From: Rhodanobacter sp. 7MK24
Lineage (GTDB): Bacteria; Pseudomonadota; Gammaproteobacteria; Xanthomonadales; Rhodanobacteraceae
Reading direction: 5' to 3'
NCBI RefSeq assembly: GCF_014842995.1
Contig: NZ_JACYXL010000005.1
Span: 124,001-188,000 of the forward strand
Length of the DNA stretch: 64,000 nucleotides
Part shown: positions 1-12,182 of the stretch, one piece after another
Numbering within the stretch: position 1 is the first letter of the stretch
Layout: each line of letters starts with the position of its first letter
Notes under the pieces: generated by a model
The model's database searches: none
Told to the model about the DNA's origin: nothing
The model's input: only the letters and a program-made list of their open reading frames with translations
Made by a program: the position numbers and the translations under genes

Positions 1-454
1 CGTCCTGGAACATGTCGGGCGTTTTGCGCTGTTCGGCCAGCACGGTACGGTACATATTGGGGTCGAACTGGCCATTGACCTGGAACGCGGGAATGCCGGC
101 GATGTAGTCACGCACGGCCTGGTCCGGCACGCGCACGCCCCAGTCCTCGTTCGCCTTCAACAGCAGTTGCTGGTCGATCATGCCGTCCAGCACCTTCAGC
201 TTCATGTCCGGCTTTTCGAACGCGTCCGCGTCGAACCTGTCGCCCTGCTCTGCGCTCATCTGCTGGCGCAGCTCGTTCATGCGGCCCTGGAAATCCTGCT
301 GGCTGATCTCGTGCTTGCCGACCTTCGCCACGTAGGTGTCGGCGCGGGACATGATGTAGCCCTCGATGCCGAAGAACGACATCGCGAAGGTGGCCAGGCC
401 GAGAAGGACAGCGGCGGGCCATCCGTGCATCTTGTTGCGAATTGCCTGCAGCAT
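1..454 (-). CDS. ppiD: Peptidyl-prolyl isomerase/chaperone PpiD (5' part, runs off window)
   Basis: This is the N-terminal 151 residues of a PpiD-type periplasmic folding factor anchored in the inner membrane. A short positively charged start is followed by one membrane segment at about residues 12-31. A SurA_N/PpiD-like chaperone region follows, with the typical motif VAKVGKHEISQQDF and a second helix block ending KTPDMFQD. The parvulin domain would lie outside the window. The start at 454 places a basic IRNK stretch directly before the membrane segment, as in PpiD. Its neighbour hupB and the lon/clp genes upstream on the same strand give the classical lon-hupB-ppiD order. It is partial because of the window edge, not because it is broken. 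Confidence 0.9.
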   Translation of the reverse strand, partial: MLQAIRNKMHGWPAAVLLGLATFAMSFFGIEGYIMSRADTYVAKVGKHEISQQDFQGRMNELRQQMSAEQGDRFDADAFEKPDMKLKVLDGMIDQQLLLKANEDWGVRVPDQAVRDYIAGIPAFQVNGQFDPNMYRTVLAEQRKTPDMFQD

Positions 455-548
455 TGCCTACCTTCCTGCGAGTGTTGTGCGGCGCACTCGGCGCACGTTG
501 CCTGAACCATTCAACACGACGGCTTCCCCAGCGACGTCGTCAAATAAC

Positions 549-571
549 AAGGGCGCCGCTGGGGCGCCCTT
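549..571 (-). terminator. Hairpin terminator after tRNA-Asp
   Basis: A 9-bp perfect inverted repeat (arms AAGGGCGCC and GGCGCCCTT) with a 5-nt loop lies just 3' of the tRNA-Asp gene on the minus strand. It is followed by a T-rich run (TTGTTATTTG). It probably ends the hupB/tRNA transcript before ppiD. Confidence 0.75.
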
Positions 572-579
572 GCAAACCG

Positions 580-656
580 TGGCGGAGCGGACGGGACTCG
601 AACCCGCGACCTCCGGCGTGACAGGCCAGCATTCTAACCGACTGAACTACCGCTCC
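580..656 (-). tRNA. tRNA-Asp (GTC)
   Basis: This is a 77-nt cloverleaf with acceptor stem GGAGCGG/CCGCTCC, T-loop GTTCGAGTC and anticodon loop CTGTCAC, giving anticodon GTC. The 3' GCCA is encoded. It lies 9 bp downstream of tRNA-Val and is probably co-transcribed with it. Confidence 0.97.
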
Positions 657-665
657 ACAGATTTC

Positions 666-740
666 TGGTGGGTGCTGTAGGGATCGAACCTACGACCATC
701 GCCTTGTAAGGGCGGCGCTCTACCGCTGAGCTAAGCACCC
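666..740 (-). tRNA. tRNA-Val (TAC)
   Basis: This is a 75-nt cloverleaf with acceptor stem GGGTGCT/AGCACCC, anticodon loop CTTACAA (anticodon TAC) and an encoded 3' ACCA. It starts 19 bp after the hupB stop codon, so it may be processed from the hupB transcript. Confidence 0.97.
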
Positions 741-759
741 GAAACCGAGCATCAGCCGC

Positions 760-1032
760 TCAGTTTAGGGCGTCCTTGAGCGTCTTGCCAGCCTTGAAGG
801 CAGGAACCTTCGAAGCCTTGATCTTGATCGTCTCGTTGGTGCGCGGGTTGCGACCGGTGCGGGCGGCGCGCTTGCGCACGGTGAAGGTGCCAAAACCCAC
901 CACCGACACGTCCTCGCCCTTCTTCAGCGACTTCTGCACGACTTCGACGAACGCGTCGAACGCACGACCGGCATCGGCCTTGGTCAGTTCGGCCTTGTCG
1001 GCGATGGCATTGATCAGATCGGTTTTATTCAT
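760..1032 (-). CDS. hupB: DNA-binding protein HU-beta
   Basis: This 90-residue histone-like protein is exactly the usual HU length. It begins [18 protein letters not shown], has the central [10 protein letters not shown] segment, and has the beta-arm [14 protein letters not shown] with the Pro that intercalates DNA. It compacts and bends DNA as a dimer in the nucleoid. The start at 1032 is preceded by a good ribosome site (AGGGAG, 8 nt upstream). It lies downstream of lon, as in most gammaproteobacteria. A 334-bp gap with a terminator separates them, so hupB probably has its own promoter. Confidence 0.97.
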   Translation of the reverse strand: MNKTDLINAIADKAELTKADAGRAFDAFVEVVQKSLKKGEDVSVVGFGTFTVRKRAARTGRNPRTNETIKIKASKVPAFKAGKTLKDALN

Positions 1033-1366
1033 TGAAAACTCCCTAGTGCGTTTTGCGGCAGGCTCGCCCCGTGGCATGGGCGCGCGCAACCGCCATGGAT
1101 GGTTGGTAGCCGCTGGGCGTCGTGACGCAACCCCGCATCGCGGACGCATGCAGCAGGCGCCGGGATCACGGTCCCGCCTTTATACCAGCGCCTCGCCAAG
1201 CACCGCAATACAAGCTGCAGCAAGGTTTCCGGGCGATACATGGAGGTCGCTGAAACTTTTGCATCCCGCAAAACACCTGCGGCACTTGCGGATTCTCCGG
1301 AGGCGTGAATGAACAAGGCGCCGCAGGTCGATTGACGACCCGGCGGCGCCTTGCCTGCGTGTGATT
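1033..1366. other. lon-hupB intergenic region
   Basis: This 334-bp gap holds the lon terminator (1314-1353) near its lon-proximal end and presumably the hupB promoter. I see no convincing coding sequence or RNA gene in the remainder. Confidence 0.6.
1314..1353 (-). terminator. Terminator downstream of lon
   Basis: Perfect 11-bp arms (CAAGGCGCCGC and GCGGCGCCTTG) flank an inner region that can itself pair (GGTCG with CGACC). On the minus strand the hairpin is followed by TTCATTC. It lies 14 bp after the lon stop codon. Confidence 0.75.
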
Positions 1367-3859
1367 TCAATGCGGGCGGATATGCGACTCAGCCTCCTCG
1401 GCTTCCGGCTTTTCCTCGTGTGCCGCGTGCGATTCCGGTTTCGCTTCGTTCGGCTGCAGCGCGCGCTCCAATGCAATGTCCAGCACTTCGTCGATCCAGC
1501 GCACCGGATGGATTTCCAACGACGAGGTGACATTGGCCGGCATGTCGGCCAAGTCCTTCTTGTTGTCCTCCGGGATGATCACCGTGGTGATGCCTCCGCG
1601 ATGCGCCGCCAGCAGCTTCTCCTTTAGGCCACCGATGGGCAGCACGCGGCCGCGCAGGGTGATCTCGCCGGTCATCGCCACTTCCGAGCGCACCGGCACC
1701 TTGGTCAGCGCGGACACCAGCGCGGTGCACATGCCGATGCCGGCACTGGGGCCATCCTTCGGCGTGGCGCCTTCGGGCACGTGCACATGGATATCGAATT
1801 TCTGGTGGAAATCGGCGTCGATGCCCAATCGATCCACGCGCGCGCGCACCACCGACAACGCGGCCTGGATGGATTCCTTCATCACGTCGCCAAGCTGGCC
1901 GGTATGCACCAGATGCCCCTTGCCCGACACCACCGACGCCTCGATGCTGAGCAACTCGCCGCCCACCTGGGTCCAGGCCAGGCCGGTGACCAGGCCAACC
2001 TCGTTCTGCAGCTCCTTGCGGCCGAAGTCGAAGCGGCGCACGCCGAGGTAGTGGTCGAGGTTGGACGAATCCACGACCACGGCCCCCGCGGCCTTTGTCT
2101 TGCCCTTGGCTGCCTTGGCCGCCGCCACCGGCTTCGTCTTGCCCTTGGCCTTGCGCACTTCGCCCAACGTGAGCTCCTTCACCACCTTGCGGCAGATCTT
2201 GGATATCTCGCGCTCGAGATTGCGCACGCCGGACTCACGCGTGTAGTAGCGCACGATGTCGCGCACGGCCTCCTCGGCGACGCTCAATTCCTCCGGCTTC
2301 AGGCCATTCGCCTTGAGCTGCTTCGGAAGCAGGTATTTCTGCGCGATGTTGAGCTTCTCGTCCTCGGTGTAACCCGGAATACGGATCACTTCCATGCGAT
2401 CGAGCAGAGGCCCGGGAATGTTCAACGAATTCGCGGTGGCGATCCACATCACTTCGGAAAGGTCGAGGTCGACCTCCAGATAGTGATCATTGAAGGCATG
2501 GTTCTGTTCGGGATCGAGTACTTCCAGCAATGCCGAGGACGGGTCGCCGCGGAAGTCCATCGACATCTTGTCGATCTCATCCAGCACGAACAGCGGGTTC
2601 TTGCTGCCGGTCTTGTTGAGGTTCTGCACGATGCGACCCGGCATCGATCCGATGTAGGTGCGCCGATGGCCGCGGATCTCCGCCTCGTCCCGCACTCCGC
2701 CCAGCGACATACGGACGAATTTGCGGTTGGTGGCCTTGGCGATTGATTGACCGAGCGAGGTCTTGCCCACGCCGGGTGGTCCGACCAGGCACAGGATCGG
2801 CCCCTTCATCGTCGATACGCGATGCTGCACGGCGAGGTATTCGAGGATGCGCTCCTTGACCTTCTCCAGGCCGAAGTGGTCGGCGTCCAGCACTTCCTGC
2901 GCCAGCGCCAGATCCTTGCGCACCTTGCTGCGCTTCTTCCACGGCACGCCGATCAGCCAATCCAGGTAGTTGCGCACCACCGTGGCCTCGGCCGACATCG
3001 GCGACATCTGGCGCAGCTTGCCGAATTCCTGCCGCGCCTTGGCCAGCACCGGCTTGGGCATGCCGGCGTTCTCGATTTTCTTCTGCAGTTCCTCGATCTC
3101 GTTCGGGCCCTCCTCGCCCTCACCCAGCTCCTTCTGGATCGCCTTCATCTGCTCGTTGAGGTAGTACTCGCGCTGACTCTTCTCCATTTGCGACTTCACG
3201 CGACCGCGAATGCGCTTTTCCACCTGCTGCAGGTCCATTTCGCCGTCGACGAGGCCGATAAGCAATTCCAGCCGCTCACCCACGTCGGCCGTTTCCAGCA
3301 CCTTCTGCTTGTCAGCCATGCGCACGGACAAGTGCGCCGCGATCGAGTCGGCCACACGCGAGGGGTCCTCGATGCCGGACAGGCTGGCCAGGACTTCCGG
3401 CGGAAGCTTGCGGCTCTGCTTCACCAGTTGCTCGAACAGCGACACCAGGGTGCGCGACACCACGTCCAGTTCGCGGTCCTTGCTGCCATAGACCGGTTCG
3501 ATAACGCGCGAACCGGCCACCAGCATGCCGCCGTCCTCGCGGCAGTCCTCAATGGAAACGCGCGACTGCCCCTCGACCAGCACCTTCACCGTGCCATCGG
3601 GCAGTTTGAGCAGCTGCAACACGCCGGCCAAGGTGCCGATCTGATGCAGATCGTCCACCGCCGGGTCGTCGATATCCGGGCTCTTCTGCGCCACCAGCAG
3701 GATCTTCCGCTCGCCCTCCATGGCGCGCTCCAGCGCACGCATCGACTTGTCCCGCCCAACGAACAACGGGATGACCATATGCGGATAGACCACCACATCG
3801 CGCAGTGGCAATACGGGCAGCGCATCGAGTATGGCGCGCTTGGGGGCATTCTTGGCCAT
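1367..3859 (-). CDS. lon: ATP-dependent protease Lon
   Basis: This 830-residue LonA-type cytosolic protease degrades misfolded and regulatory proteins. The order is an N-terminal substrate-binding domain (starting at [15 protein letters not shown]), a coiled region, and an AAA+ module with Walker A GPPGVGKT near residue 360. The C-terminal protease domain has the catalytic Ser in [10 protein letters not shown] (about residue 705) and Lys in [14 protein letters not shown] (about 43 residues later). Compared with the 784-residue E. coli enzyme it has an extra Lys/Ala-rich linker at about 570-592, between the ATPase and protease domains, and an acidic/His tail. It follows clpX and precedes hupB in the conserved cluster. 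Confidence 0.98.
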   Translation of the reverse strand: MAKNAPKRAILDALPVLPLRDVVVYPHMVIPLFVGRDKSMRALERAMEGERKILLVAQKSPDIDDPAVDDLHQIGTLAGVLQLLKLPDGTVKVLVEGQSRVSIEDCREDGGMLVAGSRVIEPVYGSKDRELDVVSRTLVSLFEQLVKQSRKLPPEVLASLSGIEDPSRVADSIAAHLSVRMADKQKVLETADVGERLELLIGLVDGEMDLQQVEKRIRGRVKSQMEKSQREYYLNEQMKAIQKELGEGEEGPNEIEELQKKIENAGMPKPVLAKARQEFGKLRQMSPMSAEATVVRNYLDWLIGVPWKKRSKVRKDLALAQEVLDADHFGLEKVKERILEYLAVQHRVSTMKGPILCLVGPPGVGKTSLGQSIAKATNRKFVRMSLGGVRDEAEIRGHRRTYIGSMPGRIVQNLNKTGSKNPLFVLDEIDKMSMDFRGDPSSALLEVLDPEQNHAFNDHYLEVDLDLSEVMWIATANSLNIPGPLLDRMEVIRIPGYTEDEKLNIAQKYLLPKQLKANGLKPEELSVAEEAVRDIVRYYTRESGVRNLEREISKICRKVVKELTLGEVRKAKGKTKPVAAAKAAKGKTKAAGAVVVDSSNLDHYLGVRRFDFGRKELQNEVGLVTGLAWTQVGGELLSIEASVVSGKGHLVHTGQLGDVMKESIQAALSVVRARVDRLGIDADFHQKFDIHVHVPEGATPKDGPSAGIGMCTALVSALTKVPVRSEVAMTGEITLRGRVLPIGGLKEKLLAAHRGGITTVIIPEDNKKDLADMPANVTSSLEIHPVRWIDEVLDIALERALQPNEAKPESHAAHEEKPEAEEAESHIRPH

Positions 3860-4020
3860 CGGGTTTTCTCACGGCAATACGGTGGGGCGAGCCCGACACT
3901 GCGCCGGGCCGCATGACACGTCAAGTGGTGGCAAAACGGGAATTACTCAAGCGCGGCCTACCTAGGCGAATGCCCATGTTTCACGAGCTTCAAACGGAAC
4001 GCCATCCGTCGCCGCACTCT

Positions 4021-4058
4021 TCAAAACAAAACGGCCCCGACGCGGACGCCGGAGCCGT
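4021..4058 (-). terminator. Terminator downstream of clpX
   Basis: The arms ACGGCTCC and GGGGCCGT (with a small mismatch) are followed on the minus strand by TTTTGTTTTGA. This is a standard Rho-independent signal between clpX and lon. Confidence 0.75.
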
Positions 4059-4078
4059 GTTTGCGTAGCCTGCGACGA

Positions 4079-5371
<1,293 letters not shown>

Positions 5372-5480
5372 ACTTTCGATCCCGCTGATGAAACTGTCGT
5401 TTGTTCAGGTTGCAGCCCGAGAATAGCACAGGGCTCCGCACCGACTGGCGGATGCGGAACCCCATGGGCACAAATCATTA

Positions 5481-5538
5481 TTGAAGAGTGCGGCCATGGA
5501 TGGCCGCCCGTTTGATCTTCGCGATCAGGGATGATCGC
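5481..5538 (-). repeat. 58-bp double-hairpin repeat, copy A
   Basis: Read on the minus strand from the clpP end, the element holds hairpin 1 (GCGATCA-TCCC-TGATCGC), a spacer containing ATCAAACGG, hairpin 2 (GCGGCCAT-CC-ATGGCCGC) and the tail CACTCTTCAA. Two more copies of identical length lie at 62679-62736 and 62743-62800. Copy A begins 5 bp after the clpP stop codon and may also act as a terminator or mRNA-stabilising structure. Confidence 0.85.
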
Positions 5539-5543
5539 AAAAA

Positions 5544-6167
<624 letters not shown>

Positions 6168-6208
6168 GGTCTGTGCGCTCTCTGATTGATGTGCCTGAAG
6201 GGAGTATG

Positions 6209-6240
6209 CCATCGGGCCCGGCGTGCGCCAGACCCGATGG
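6209..6240 (-). promoter_or_regulatory. Hairpin in the tig-clpP gap
   Basis: Perfect 8-bp arms (CCATCGGG and CCCGATGG) with a 16-nt loop lie between the tig stop codon and the clpP start. There is no T-run, so this looks like an intercistronic processing or attenuation structure rather than a full terminator. Confidence 0.45.
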
Positions 6241-6253
6241 ACGGATGCCTGTA

Positions 6254-7546
6254 TCAGGCGCCCGCGGGGCGCATCACTTCGTCGAAGCTCAGGTCTTGCA
6301 CGGTGGTGTTGGCATGCTCCGCCACCCACTCGGCCACCTGGTCTTCCATCACGCGGTTCTGCAACCCAGACATCAACTGGGGGTCACCGTTGTAGAGTTC
6401 AATGACCTTTTCCGGCTCTTCGTAGGTCGAGGCGATGGCGGCGAGCTGCTCCGCCACACGCGTGCGATCGATCTTCAGCTCCTGCTTGCGGGCGATCTCG
6501 CCCATCAGCAGGCCCGCTATCACGCGTTTGCGCGCCATCGGCAGGGCTGCTTCGACCAACTGCGGCGGCGGCTGCTGGCCACGCGGCACGCTGCCCGCGG
6601 CCATCGCACGGGCCTCGGACTGCACCAGCATATTCGGCACGTCCAGCGAACCATGCGTATCGGACAGCTTTTCGGCCACCTCGGACTTCAGGCGCCCCAT
6701 CAGCGCCGCCTTCAGTTCGCGCTCGAGGTTCGCGCGCACTTCCTTGCGGAAGTGTTCCAGGTCGCCATCGGCGATGCCAAACAACTTGGCAAACTCGGCG
6801 TCGATCTCCGGCAGCTTCGGCTCCTGCACCTTGACGACCTTGAAGCTGACCTTGGCAGTCTTGCCGGCCAAGTTCTCGTTGCGGAAATCCGCCGGAAATT
6901 CGATGTCGGCCTCGTAGCTGTCATCGGCCTTGTGACCCGTCAGCGCCGAGTCCAGCGCCTTGAACAGGTTACCCGAGCCCAGCACGCTGCCAGCACGCTC
7001 CAGGCCTTCCGCCGGGAAGCGGTAGTCGCCAACCTGCGCGGCGTACTCGAACATCACGAAATCACCCTCGACCGAAGCACGCTCGACCAGTTCGAAGCTG
7101 CGGCGCTGCTGGCGCAGCGTTTCCAGCATCTTCTCGATGTCGGCGTCGCTCACCGCGGCCTGCGGACGCTTGATCTCCAGCGCGGAGACGTCGATCGACG
7201 GAAACTCCGGCATCACCTCGAAGGTGGCGGTGTAGGCAATTTCGCCGTTTTCCGGCTTGCCGGTGGTGTCGATGGCGGGGTTGGCGATCGGCTGCAGCTT
7301 CTCCTGCGTCACCGCCTCGCGCAGCGTGCTACCGATCAGGTCGGACAACACTTCGCCACGCACCTGTTCCCCGAAGCGCTGCTTGATGACGGCCACCGGC
7401 ACCTTGCCCGGGCGGAAACCCTTCAGTCGCACCGTGCGACCCAGCTCCGCGATGCGCGCACCCACCTGCGTCTCGTAGCGCTCGGCGGGAAACTTCACAG
7501 TGAGCTTGCGCTCGAGCGTGCCGATGCTTTCAACCGAAACCTGCAT
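6254..7546 (-). CDS. tig: Trigger factor
   Basis: This 430-residue ribosome-associated chaperone and prolyl isomerase begins [17 protein letters not shown]. The ribosome-docking signature FRPGKVP lies in the N-terminal domain. An FKBP-type domain follows ([15 protein letters not shown] through [11 protein letters not shown]), then a long helical C-terminal domain. The start at 7546 has a strong ribosome site (AGGAGA). It is the first gene of the tig-clpP-clpX-lon cluster. Confidence 0.97.
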   Translation of the reverse strand: MQVSVESIGTLERKLTVKFPAERYETQVGARIAELGRTVRLKGFRPGKVPVAVIKQRFGEQVRGEVLSDLIGSTLREAVTQEKLQPIANPAIDTTGKPENGEIAYTATFEVMPEFPSIDVSALEIKRPQAAVSDADIEKMLETLRQQRRSFELVERASVEGDFVMFEYAAQVGDYRFPAEGLERAGSVLGSGNLFKALDSALTGHKADDSYEADIEFPADFRNENLAGKTAKVSFKVVKVQEPKLPEIDAEFAKLFGIADGDLEHFRKEVRANLERELKAALMGRLKSEVAEKLSDTHGSLDVPNMLVQSEARAMAAGSVPRGQQPPPQLVEAALPMARKRVIAGLLMGEIARKQELKIDRTRVAEQLAAIASTYEEPEKVIELYNGDPQLMSGLQNRVMEDQVAEWVAEHANTTVQDLSFDEVMRPAGA

Positions 7547-7629
7547 GTCGTCTCCTGAAACCTGATTGTTGTGACACCCGACCGGGCGCCATGGCGGCAA
7601 CCGTAAGCTGCGCCGAGAACCATCGCTGT

Positions 7630-7715
7630 TGGTGCGAAAGGCGGGACTCGAACCCGCACGGGGGTTACCCGCCAGAACCTAAATCTGGTGCGTCTACCAG
7701 TTCCGCCACTTTCGC
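7630..7715 (-). tRNA. tRNA-Leu (TAG)
   Basis: This is an 86-nt class II tRNA with a long variable arm, acceptor stem GCGAAAG/CTTTCGC, anticodon loop TTTAGGT (TAG) and an encoded ACCA. It lies 83 bp upstream of tig on the same strand. Confidence 0.96.
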
Positions 7716-7865
7716 TTGTCGTGCCCGGCTTTCATGGCAGAACTCCACCCGCCCAGCCAGTACCTAAGTCGATGATTACCCTGCGCTAAAGCGGTTCATT
7801 GTACGGGCGCGCCAAGCCGCAGCACAAGCACGCAACGCATGTCGCCAGCCGCATCCGCAAAGCGA

Positions 7866-7890
7866 AACGCCGACCACGAGGGTCGGCGTT
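7866..7890 (-). terminator. Terminator of the five-tRNA cluster
   Basis: Perfect 10-bp arms (AACGCCGACC and GGTCGGCGTT) with a 5-nt loop lie immediately 3' of tRNA-Lys on the minus strand. The hairpin ends in a T-containing tail (GTTTCGCTTTG). Confidence 0.75.
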
Positions 7891-7897
7891 CCGATGT

Positions 7898-7973
<76 letters not shown>

Positions 7974-7987
7974 TGAAACCTGAATTT

Positions 7988-8064
7988 TGGGGTGAACGAT
8001 GGGACTCGAACCCACGACGACCGGAATCACAATCCGGGACTCTACCAGCTGAGCTACGTCCACC
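7988..8064 (-). tRNA. tRNA-His (GTG)
   Basis: This is a 77-nt cloverleaf with anticodon GTG in the loop TTGTGAT. The extra 5' G typical of tRNA-His (G-1 opposite C73) is encoded, and CCA is encoded. Confidence 0.96.
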
Positions 8065-8078
8065 ATGAAATCATTTAG

Positions 8079-8155
8079 TGGTGCGCCCGACAGGACTCGA
8101 ACCTGCAACCGTCGGCTTAGAAGGCCGATGCTCTATCCGGTTGAGCTACAGGCGC
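8079..8155 (-). tRNA. tRNA-Arg (TCT)
   Basis: This is a 77-nt cloverleaf with acceptor stem GCGCCTG/CGGGCGC (one G-T style mismatch), anticodon loop CTTCTAA (TCT) and an encoded ACCA. Confidence 0.96.
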
Positions 8156-8179
8156 GGACGCCATTTGCAGAACAGGCAG

Positions 8180-8256
8180 TGGTCGGGGCAGAGGGATTCG
8201 AACCCCCGACTTTTGCGTCCCAAACGCAACGCTCTACCAGACTGAGCTATACCCCG
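8180..8256 (-). tRNA. tRNA-Pro (TGG)
   Basis: This is a 77-nt cloverleaf starting with the C1 typical of tRNA-Pro (CGGGGTA). The anticodon loop TTTGGGA gives TGG, and ACCA is encoded. Confidence 0.96.
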
Positions 8257-8430
8257 AACGAGCCCGCGACAGCCTTCATCAACGGAGCCTCGGAACACCA
8301 CGGTTGATCGTACCAAGCATCAAACCGCAAGCATCGCCCAGGACACCATGCCCACCATCCCGCGGCATCGGCAAACAGCCTGTTCCGCGGTGCATGACGA
8401 AGCGCGGATGCTTCGACTTGCAGTACAAAA

Positions 8431-8507
8431 TGGCGCGCCCGGAGAGATTCGAACTCCCGACCACCTAGTTCGTAGCCAGGTACTCTATCCAACTGAGCTA
8501 CGGGCGC
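8431..8507 (-). tRNA. tRNA-Arg (ACG)
   Basis: This is a 77-nt cloverleaf with acceptor stem GCGCCCG/CGGGCGC, anticodon loop CTACGAA (ACG, wobble A expected to become inosine) and an encoded GCCA. It is the first gene of the cluster, 174 bp upstream of tRNA-Pro. Confidence 0.96.
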
Positions 8508-8702
8508 GCACTGAACTTATCGTTTCGTCGACCGGTTTCACTGGCCGCCGAAGCGAGGAGCGGAATTATTCAGGGTCACGCATCGAAGGTCAACACTTTT
8601 CGTGAATTTTTTTCACGTTCGCAATCCGTGCTCTGCCCTGTTCCATTCCGGCTGCGCGTCGAAACTCGCCGGGCAGGATTACCAGGCCGCTCCACAAACG
8701 AC

Positions 8703-8730
8703 AAAGGGAGCCGTCGTGGCGGCTCCCTTT
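8703..8730 (-). terminator. Terminator downstream of ftsH
   Basis: Perfect 11-bp arms (AAAGGGAGCCG and CGGCTCCCTTT) with a 6-nt loop lie 45 bp after the ftsH stop codon. The tail is GTCGTTTGTGG. A separate 20-bp perfect palindrome (8751-8770) lies between this hairpin and the stop codon. Confidence 0.8.
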
Positions 8731-8750
8731 GGTCGATTCGGCACCCACTT

Positions 8751-8770
8751 CCGTCTGGACGTCCAGACGG
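8751..8770. repeat. 20-bp perfect palindrome after ftsH
   Basis: CCGTCTGGAC followed directly by GTCCAGACGG is a perfect 20-bp dyad starting 6 bp after the ftsH stop codon. Its core TGGACGTCCA also occurs just upstream of mtnB (37272-37281). Its role is unknown. Confidence 0.6.
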
Positions 8771-8775
8771 CCAAT

Positions 8776-10727
<1,952 letters not shown>

Positions 10728-10731
<4 letters not shown>

Positions 10732-11378
10732 GCGCCGTTCCCGCCCGGATGCGCCGCGGCGGCCTTGCGGCCGGTCGCCAGCGCGTACACCTCGCGCGAA
10801 CGCGCGCGTGAGGCCTTTGGTTTACGCATCGTCACGCGCGAGAAGTCCGCGCGCAAGCTGCGCAGGTAATCGTCGAAGCCCGCGCCCTGGAACAGCTTGA
10901 TCAGGAACGCACCTCCCGGCTTAAGCCACTGCCGGGAAAAATCCAGCGCCAGTTCGGCCAGCGCCATTGCCCGGATCTGGTCGGCCAACGCCACCCCACT
11001 CATATTGGGGGCCATGTCGGACAGCACAAGATCCAGCTTCTGCCCTTCCAGCCGCGCCTCCAGCGCCTGCACCACGGTTTCCTCGCGGAAATCGCCCTGC
11101 AGGAAATCCACGCCGGCGATGCTCTGCATCGGCAGGATATCCAGCGCGAACACCTTGCCGCTGTCGCCCAACCGTTGCCGCACCAGTTGCGACCATCCGC
11201 CCGGCGCAGCGCCCAGATCCACCACGGCCATGCCCGGCTTGAGCAGGCGGTCGCGGTCGATCAGCTCCTCCAGTTTGTAGACGGCGCGCGAGCGCACGCC
11301 CTCGGCCTGCGCCTTCTTCACGTAGACGTCATTGAAATGTTCACGCAGCCAGCCGGCGCTGCTCTTGCTGCGGCTCAT
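10728..11378 (-). CDS. rlmE: 23S rRNA 2'-O-methyltransferase RlmE (FtsJ/RrmJ)
   Basis: This 216-residue SAM-dependent methyltransferase modifies the 23S rRNA A-loop uridine. The first catalytic Lys is in [10 protein letters not shown] (Lys35), the SAM motif [11 protein letters not shown] is at about 52-62, and the catalytic Asp is in [12 protein letters not shown]. The downstream Lys lies in [11 protein letters not shown]. It is translationally coupled to ftsH by a 4-nt overlap and divergent from yhbY. Confidence 0.96.
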
Positions 11379-11454
11379 GGGACAACATCGCTACAGGGGT
11401 ATGGTCGCGCATGATACCCTTTGCCGCCCAATCCCCGCGAATCGAAGCCACCGC

Positions 11455-11751
11455 ATGGCCCTCTCTCCGTCGCAGATCCGTTACCTGCGCAGCCTTTCCC
11501 ATGGCCTGAACCCGGTCATCCTGCTCGGCAACAAGGGCGCCAGCGAAGCCGTGGTCAAGGAACTGGGCTCGGCGCTGGAGATCCACGAACTGGTCAAGGT
11601 GAAGCTCTCCGGCGGTGACAAGGACGAGCGACAGGCGCAACTCGACGTCCTGCTGGCCGGCACCGGCGCCGAAGCCGTGCAGCAGATCGGCCACGTCGCC
11701 GTGCTGTTCCGTCGCAATGCCGACGAGCCGAAGATCGCCCTGCCCCGCTGA
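11455..11751 (+). CDS. yhbY: YhbY-type RNA-binding protein (CRM domain)
   Basis: This 98-residue single CRM (CRS1/YhbY) domain protein is associated with ribosome assembly. Its hallmark GNKG loop is present in NPVILLGNKGASEAVVKEL. It is divergent from rlmE with a 76-bp gap, the usual arrangement. Its stop codon overlaps the next start (TGATG). Confidence 0.93.
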   Translation: MALSPSQIRYLRSLSHGLNPVILLGNKGASEAVVKELGSALEIHELVKVKLSGGDKDERQAQLDVLLAGTGAEAVQQIGHVAVLFRRNADEPKIALPR

Positions 11752-12131
11752 TGGATCTCTCGCTCGACCGGCCCGATGGGTACCTGTTCGTACGCCGCGT
11801 CGGCGAGAGCGGCATCACTCTGATCGACCGCGAGCTCACTGACAGCTTCTTGCTGGCACCCGACCAAGCGGTCGAACACTGGCCGGTACACGAAATCGGC
11901 AGCCTGGGGGCCGAGCACGTCGAAACCCTGCTCGCCCTGCAGCCGGAGCTGGTGCTGCTGGGTACCGGTTCGCGCCAGGCGTTTCCACCGGCTGCCTTCA
12001 TGGCCGGCTTCCTGCGCAAGGGTATCGGCCTCGAGGCGATGGACAACGCTGCGGCCGCACGCACCTACAACCTGTTGGCCGGCGAAGGACGGCGCGTCGT
12101 CGCCGCGTTCATTCTTGGCGCTCATTCCTGA
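11751..12131 (+). CDS. Mth938-like domain protein (DUF498/NDUFAF3 family)
   Basis: This 126-residue protein has the Mth938/NDUFAF3 fold signature: a beta-rich N-terminus (GYLFVRRVGESGITLIDRE) and a Rossmann-like part with PELVLLGTGSRQAFPP. The tail is helical (GIGLEAMDNAAAARTYNLL). Relatives are linked to complex I assembly in eukaryotes. The bacterial role is unclear. It is coupled to yhbY by a 1-nt overlap. It converges on nlpD and occupies the position where rpoS follows nlpD in many other gammaproteobacteria. Confidence 0.85.
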   Translation: MDLSLDRPDGYLFVRRVGESGITLIDRELTDSFLLAPDQAVEHWPVHEIGSLGAEHVETLLALQPELVLLGTGSRQAFPPAAFMAGFLRKGIGLEAMDNAAAARTYNLLAGEGRRVVAAFILGAHS

Positions 12132-12182
12132 GCGCAAAGACCAGACAGGCGGCTGTCCAGGGCCACGCTATTCAGGAAAAAC

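Noticed and set aside
3860-4020. A heat-shock (sigma-32) promoter upstream of lon
   Set aside because: CTTGA-like and CCCCA-like pieces occur, but their spacing does not fit the consensus, so I do not report it as a feature.
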